Below are positions 6,550 through 8,281 of a stretch of 8,281 bases of DNA, in pieces. Source of the stretch: Leptospira sp. 96542 (GTDB lineage Bacteria; Spirochaetota; Leptospiria; Leptospirales; Leptospiraceae). Below the pieces are notes generated by a model. The model ran no database searches. It was not told where the DNA came from and saw only the letters and a program-made list of their open reading frames with translations. The position numbers were made by a program, and so were the translations under genes. The stretch's first letter is position 1; every line of letters starts with the position of its first letter. The stretch is from positions 1 through 8,281 of the forward strand of contig JARJFC010000100.1 of NCBI GenBank assembly GCA_029310945.1, written 5' to 3'.

Positions 6550-7191
6550 TCAGCCCTGCGCGTACTCCGGCTTGTGCTCGTCCTCGTGGGCCAGGTGATG
6601 ACCAGGGTCGATCAGCTGGCGCTTGACGAAGAGGTAGTACGGCGACTTCCAGTACATGGCGATGTCGTGGAAGGGATCGGTCAGGATCTTGGTGGCCCAG
6701 ACGATGCCGGTGTAGAGGTTCTGCTTCTGCCACAGCTGCAGCACGCGCACCAGCATGCCGCCCGCACCCAGCCAGAGCCAGAGCCAGCCGACGTTGAGCA
6801 CGAAGCCTTCCAGGTCGCGGTGGGGCTCCATCAGACCGAAGAAGTCCGGGTCCAGCCAGAGCGCCAGCGGCAGGCCGGCCCACACGGCCATCAGCACCAC
6901 CTTGCGCTGGATGTTGAAGCCGACCTTGATCGCTTCCTTGTACTCGTCCGTGACCTGGTTGATGTGGTCGTACCCACGCGGCTCGAAGAAGAAGTGGCCC
7001 GACTGGCGCGTGACCATGGAGATCAACCAGCCAATCAAGCCCGCCACCGGCGGGTTGATCACGAGGAAGGCATAGGCCACCAGGAAAGAGATCGCGCTGA
7101 TGAAGTGCAGCGACTGGTTGATGCGGCTGTGGTGGTAGTAGCGGTGGTCGTCCCAGCGCTGGATCTTGAGATCGTGCAGAAATGAAGACAC
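6550..7191 (-). CDS. Mpo1/DUF962-like polytopic membrane protein
   Basis: A 213-residue protein with about four hydrophobic segments (roughly 31-45, 48-62, 97-113, 129-151), hence an inner-membrane protein. The segment YYHHSRINQSLHF (18-30), and GWLISMVTRQSGHFFFEPRG (54-73) after the first hydrophobic segment, resemble the two histidine-containing motifs of the DUF962 family (from memory, roughly FYHHNPKN..IH and GW..QFVGHGVFEKR). That family includes yeast Mpo1, an iron-dependent dioxygenase acting on 2-hydroxy fatty acids. The resemblance is by eye, and the loop between the motifs is shorter here. Further conserved-looking polar sites are TDPFHD (171-176) and a histidine-rich tail (198-206). 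The GTG at 7191 is well supported: AGGAG (7198-7202) sits 6 nt upstream. The gene is monocistronic, with its own terminator and a divergent glycosyltransferase gene upstream. If the homology fails, it is simply an uncharacterised membrane protein. Confidence 0.8.
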   Translation of the reverse strand: MSSFLHDLKIQRWDDHRYYHHSRINQSLHFISAISFLVAYAFLVINPPVAGLIGWLISMVTRQSGHFFFEPRGYDHINQVTDEYKEAIKVGFNIQRKVVLMAVWAGLPLALWLDPDFFGLMEPHRDLEGFVLNVGWLWLWLGAGGMLVRVLQLWQKQNLYTGIVWATKILTDPFHDIAMYWKSPYYLFVKRQLIDPGHHLAHEDEHKPEYAQG

Positions 7192-7257
7192 GGAAAACTC
7201 CTAGAGAGGATGGTCGAAACCGGCTTGCGGATGGGCCTGTCGCGCAACGCCACGCGG

Positions 7258-7287
7258 GGCAAGGCGGCAGGGTGTAACAGCCTTGCC
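7258..7287. repeat. 8-bp perfect inverted repeat with 14-nt spacer
   Basis: GGCAAGGC and its exact reverse complement GCCTTGCC flank 14 nt. No T-tract follows on either strand, so it is not a terminator. It may be a regulator site, or a leader hairpin if the Mpo1-like transcript starts further upstream. The base composition of this GC-rich region makes chance a real alternative. Confidence 0.4.
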
Positions 7288-7415
7288 ATATTCGGTGTCG
7301 CGCGTGAAAAAACGATGACAAGCGCGCCACCGGCGCACCACGCTGGAGCGATCCGGGCCCGCGTGTTGTTTTGGCGCGCCGCGGTCCGGTGCGATTTCAC
7401 GAAGATGCCACGGCA

Positions 7416-7433
7416 CCGTCACGAATCTGAGAT
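7416..7433 (+). promoter_or_regulatory. PHO-box-like sequence before the glycosyltransferase gene
   Basis: The 18 bases CCGTCACGAATCTGAGAT match 13 of 18 positions of the enterobacterial PHO box CTGTCATAAATCTGTCAT, with the two half-sites at the correct 11-bp period. The site ends only 14 bp before the chosen start, closer than usual; that is awkward unless translation begins further downstream. It is a candidate only. Confidence 0.25.
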
Positions 7434-7447
7434 GTGACGCACCCAAG

Positions 7448-8281
7448 ATGATGGGCATGAAGCCCCTCTTCGATGATTCGGACATGGCCGATGCGGCGTA
7501 CCAGGAACTCTGCATCGAAAACCTCCCCGCCACGCAGACGCAGTTGCGGCTCGCGGTCGTGACGGAGACCTATCCACCGGAGGTCAACGGCGTCGCCATG
7601 ACCCTGCAACGCGTCGTCCAGGGCCTGCGCGAACGGGGTCACCAGGTGCAACTCGTGCGCCCGCGTCAGACGCACGAAAAGACTTCGGGCGCGGCCGGCA
7701 GCGACATTTCGGCCACGACGGACGCGAGCGTGGCCGACGACGAAGGGATAGCCCCGCAGGCACGCGACGTGCTCTTGCGCGGCATGGCCATTCCACGCTA
7801 CCCACACCTGCAGATCGGATTTCCGGCGCGCCGGCAACTGCGCGCACTGTGGTCGGTGCAACGGCCCGACCTCGTGCACATCGCCACCGAAGGCCCGCTG
7901 GGCTGGTCGGCGCTGCGCGTGGCGCGCAAGCTGCGCATCCCGGTCACCTCGGACTTCCGCACCAACTTCCACGCCTACAGCGGGCATTACCGCCTGGGCT
8001 GGCTGGCCAAGCCCATCATGGCCTACCTCAAGCGCTTCCACAACCAGGCCCAGGCCACCATGGTGCCCGCGCGTGAGCTGGCGGACGAACTCGAAGCCCG
8101 TGGCTTCGAGCGCCTGCAGGTGGTGGCGCGCGGCGTGGACACCCAGTTGCTGCACCCGGCCCGACGCGACCCCAAGCTGCGCGCGTCCTGGTGCGAACAA
8201 GCCGGTGTGCGTCCAGACGCGCCGGTGCTGCTCTGCGTGGGCCGGATCGCACATGAAAAAAACCTGGGGTTGCTGATCGCC
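7448..8281 (+). CDS. GT-B glycosyltransferase, family 4 type (3'-truncated)
   Basis: 278 codons are visible before the right edge. The N-terminal Rossmann domain opens with LRLAVVTETYPPEVNGVAMT (33-52) and continues QRVVQGLRERGHQVQLVRPR (54-73), as in group-1/GT4 enzymes such as GDP-mannose-dependent mannosyltransferases and glycolipid synthases of the SqdX/Agt type. DLVHIATEGPLGWSAL (141-156) and SDFRTNFHAYSGHY (168-181) form the acceptor side. ARGVD (227-231) marks the interdomain switch, and VGRIAHEKNL (264-273) opens the donor domain, with R266 and K271 probably contacting the sugar-nucleotide phosphates. About 100 or more residues are missing. The start is uncertain: ATG 7448, 7451 and 7457 are all possible, none has a strong ribosome-binding site, and the first 32 residues lie before the conserved domain. 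Residues about 75-105 form a polar, low-complexity loop. The product may be a glycolipid or a surface polysaccharide; sequence alone does not decide. Confidence 0.9.
   Translation, partial: MMGMKPLFDDSDMADAAYQELCIENLPATQTQLRLAVVTETYPPEVNGVAMTLQRVVQGLRERGHQVQLVRPRQTHEKTSGAAGSDISATTDASVADDEGIAPQARDVLLRGMAIPRYPHLQIGFPARRQLRALWSVQRPDLVHIATEGPLGWSALRVARKLRIPVTSDFRTNFHAYSGHYRLGWLAKPIMAYLKRFHNQAQATMVPARELADELEARGFERLQVVARGVDTQLLHPARRDPKLRASWCEQAGVRPDAPVLLCVGRIAHEKNLGLLIA

Larger units (their letters stand above)
7192..7447. promoter_or_regulatory. divergent control region between the Mpo1-like and glycosyltransferase genes
   Basis: This 256-bp spacer separates two divergent starts and contains no credible gene. 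It holds an 8-bp inverted repeat, GGCAAGGC (7258-7265) and GCCTTGCC (7280-7287), around a 14-nt loop, 66-96 bp before the Mpo1-like start. That could be a leader hairpin or an operator. The segment near 7306-7320 includes an A6 run (T6 on the minus strand). I find no promoter hexamer pair I would defend on either strand. Confidence 0.4.

Noticed and set aside
5393..6598. A 401-codon open frame on the plus strand opposite the TonB receptor
   Set aside because: It is antisense to a clear receptor gene with full family motifs. Its product is arginine/histidine-rich with no domain, as expected for a shadow frame in GC-rich DNA.
7397..8254. A 285-codon open frame on the minus strand opposite the glycosyltransferase
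   Set aside because: The plus-strand frame has the TETYPPEVNG, RGVD and VGRxxxEKN motifs. The antisense product is compositionally biased and has no recognisable domain.

Overview
The window is GC-rich, with tightly packed genes of Gram-negative type. These include an outer-membrane TonB-dependent receptor, a proteobacterial-style phosphatidylserine decarboxylase and a stand-alone EAL protein. Codon use and gene types suggest a beta-proteobacterium, probably Burkholderiales/Comamonadaceae. That placement is inference; no rRNA or other marker gene is present. There are seven protein-coding genes, two of them cut by the window edges. I see no tRNA, rRNA, CRISPR array, insertion sequence or phage gene.

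Layout. 1-441 (-): 3'-truncated GNAT acetyltransferase of the phosphinothricin/methionine-sulfoximine type. 497-1240 (-): small EAL-domain c-di-GMP phosphodiesterase-like protein, 55 bp upstream of the acetyltransferase and possibly co-transcribed with it. 1462-2340 (-): phosphatidylserine decarboxylase (psd). 2472-4154 (+): a 560-residue class-III PLP-dependent aminotransferase with a hydrophobic N-terminus, divergent from psd. 4241-6415 (-): TonB-dependent siderophore receptor with a probable Fur-controlled promoter; it converges on the aminotransferase gene across a long hairpin. 6550-7191 (-): polytopic membrane protein resembling the Mpo1/DUF962 family, closed by a clear intrinsic terminator. 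7448-8281 (+): 5' two-thirds of a GT-B (GT4-type) glycosyltransferase running off the right edge.

How the genes may work together. The acetyltransferase/EAL pair and the iron receptor look like independent units. Three or four of the others touch membrane lipids: Psd makes phosphatidylethanolamine, the Mpo1-like protein resembles a lipid oxygenase, the GT4 enzyme belongs to a superfamily containing glycolipid synthases, and the aminotransferase carries a possible membrane anchor and lies back-to-back with psd. A loose membrane-lipid neighbourhood is therefore plausible but unproven. The most useful leads are the unassigned anchored aminotransferase, the Mpo1-like protein, the EAL protein with an aberrant loop 6, and a PHO-box-like sequence before the glycosyltransferase. 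I found no clear evidence of a wholly new defence, mobile or RNA system.
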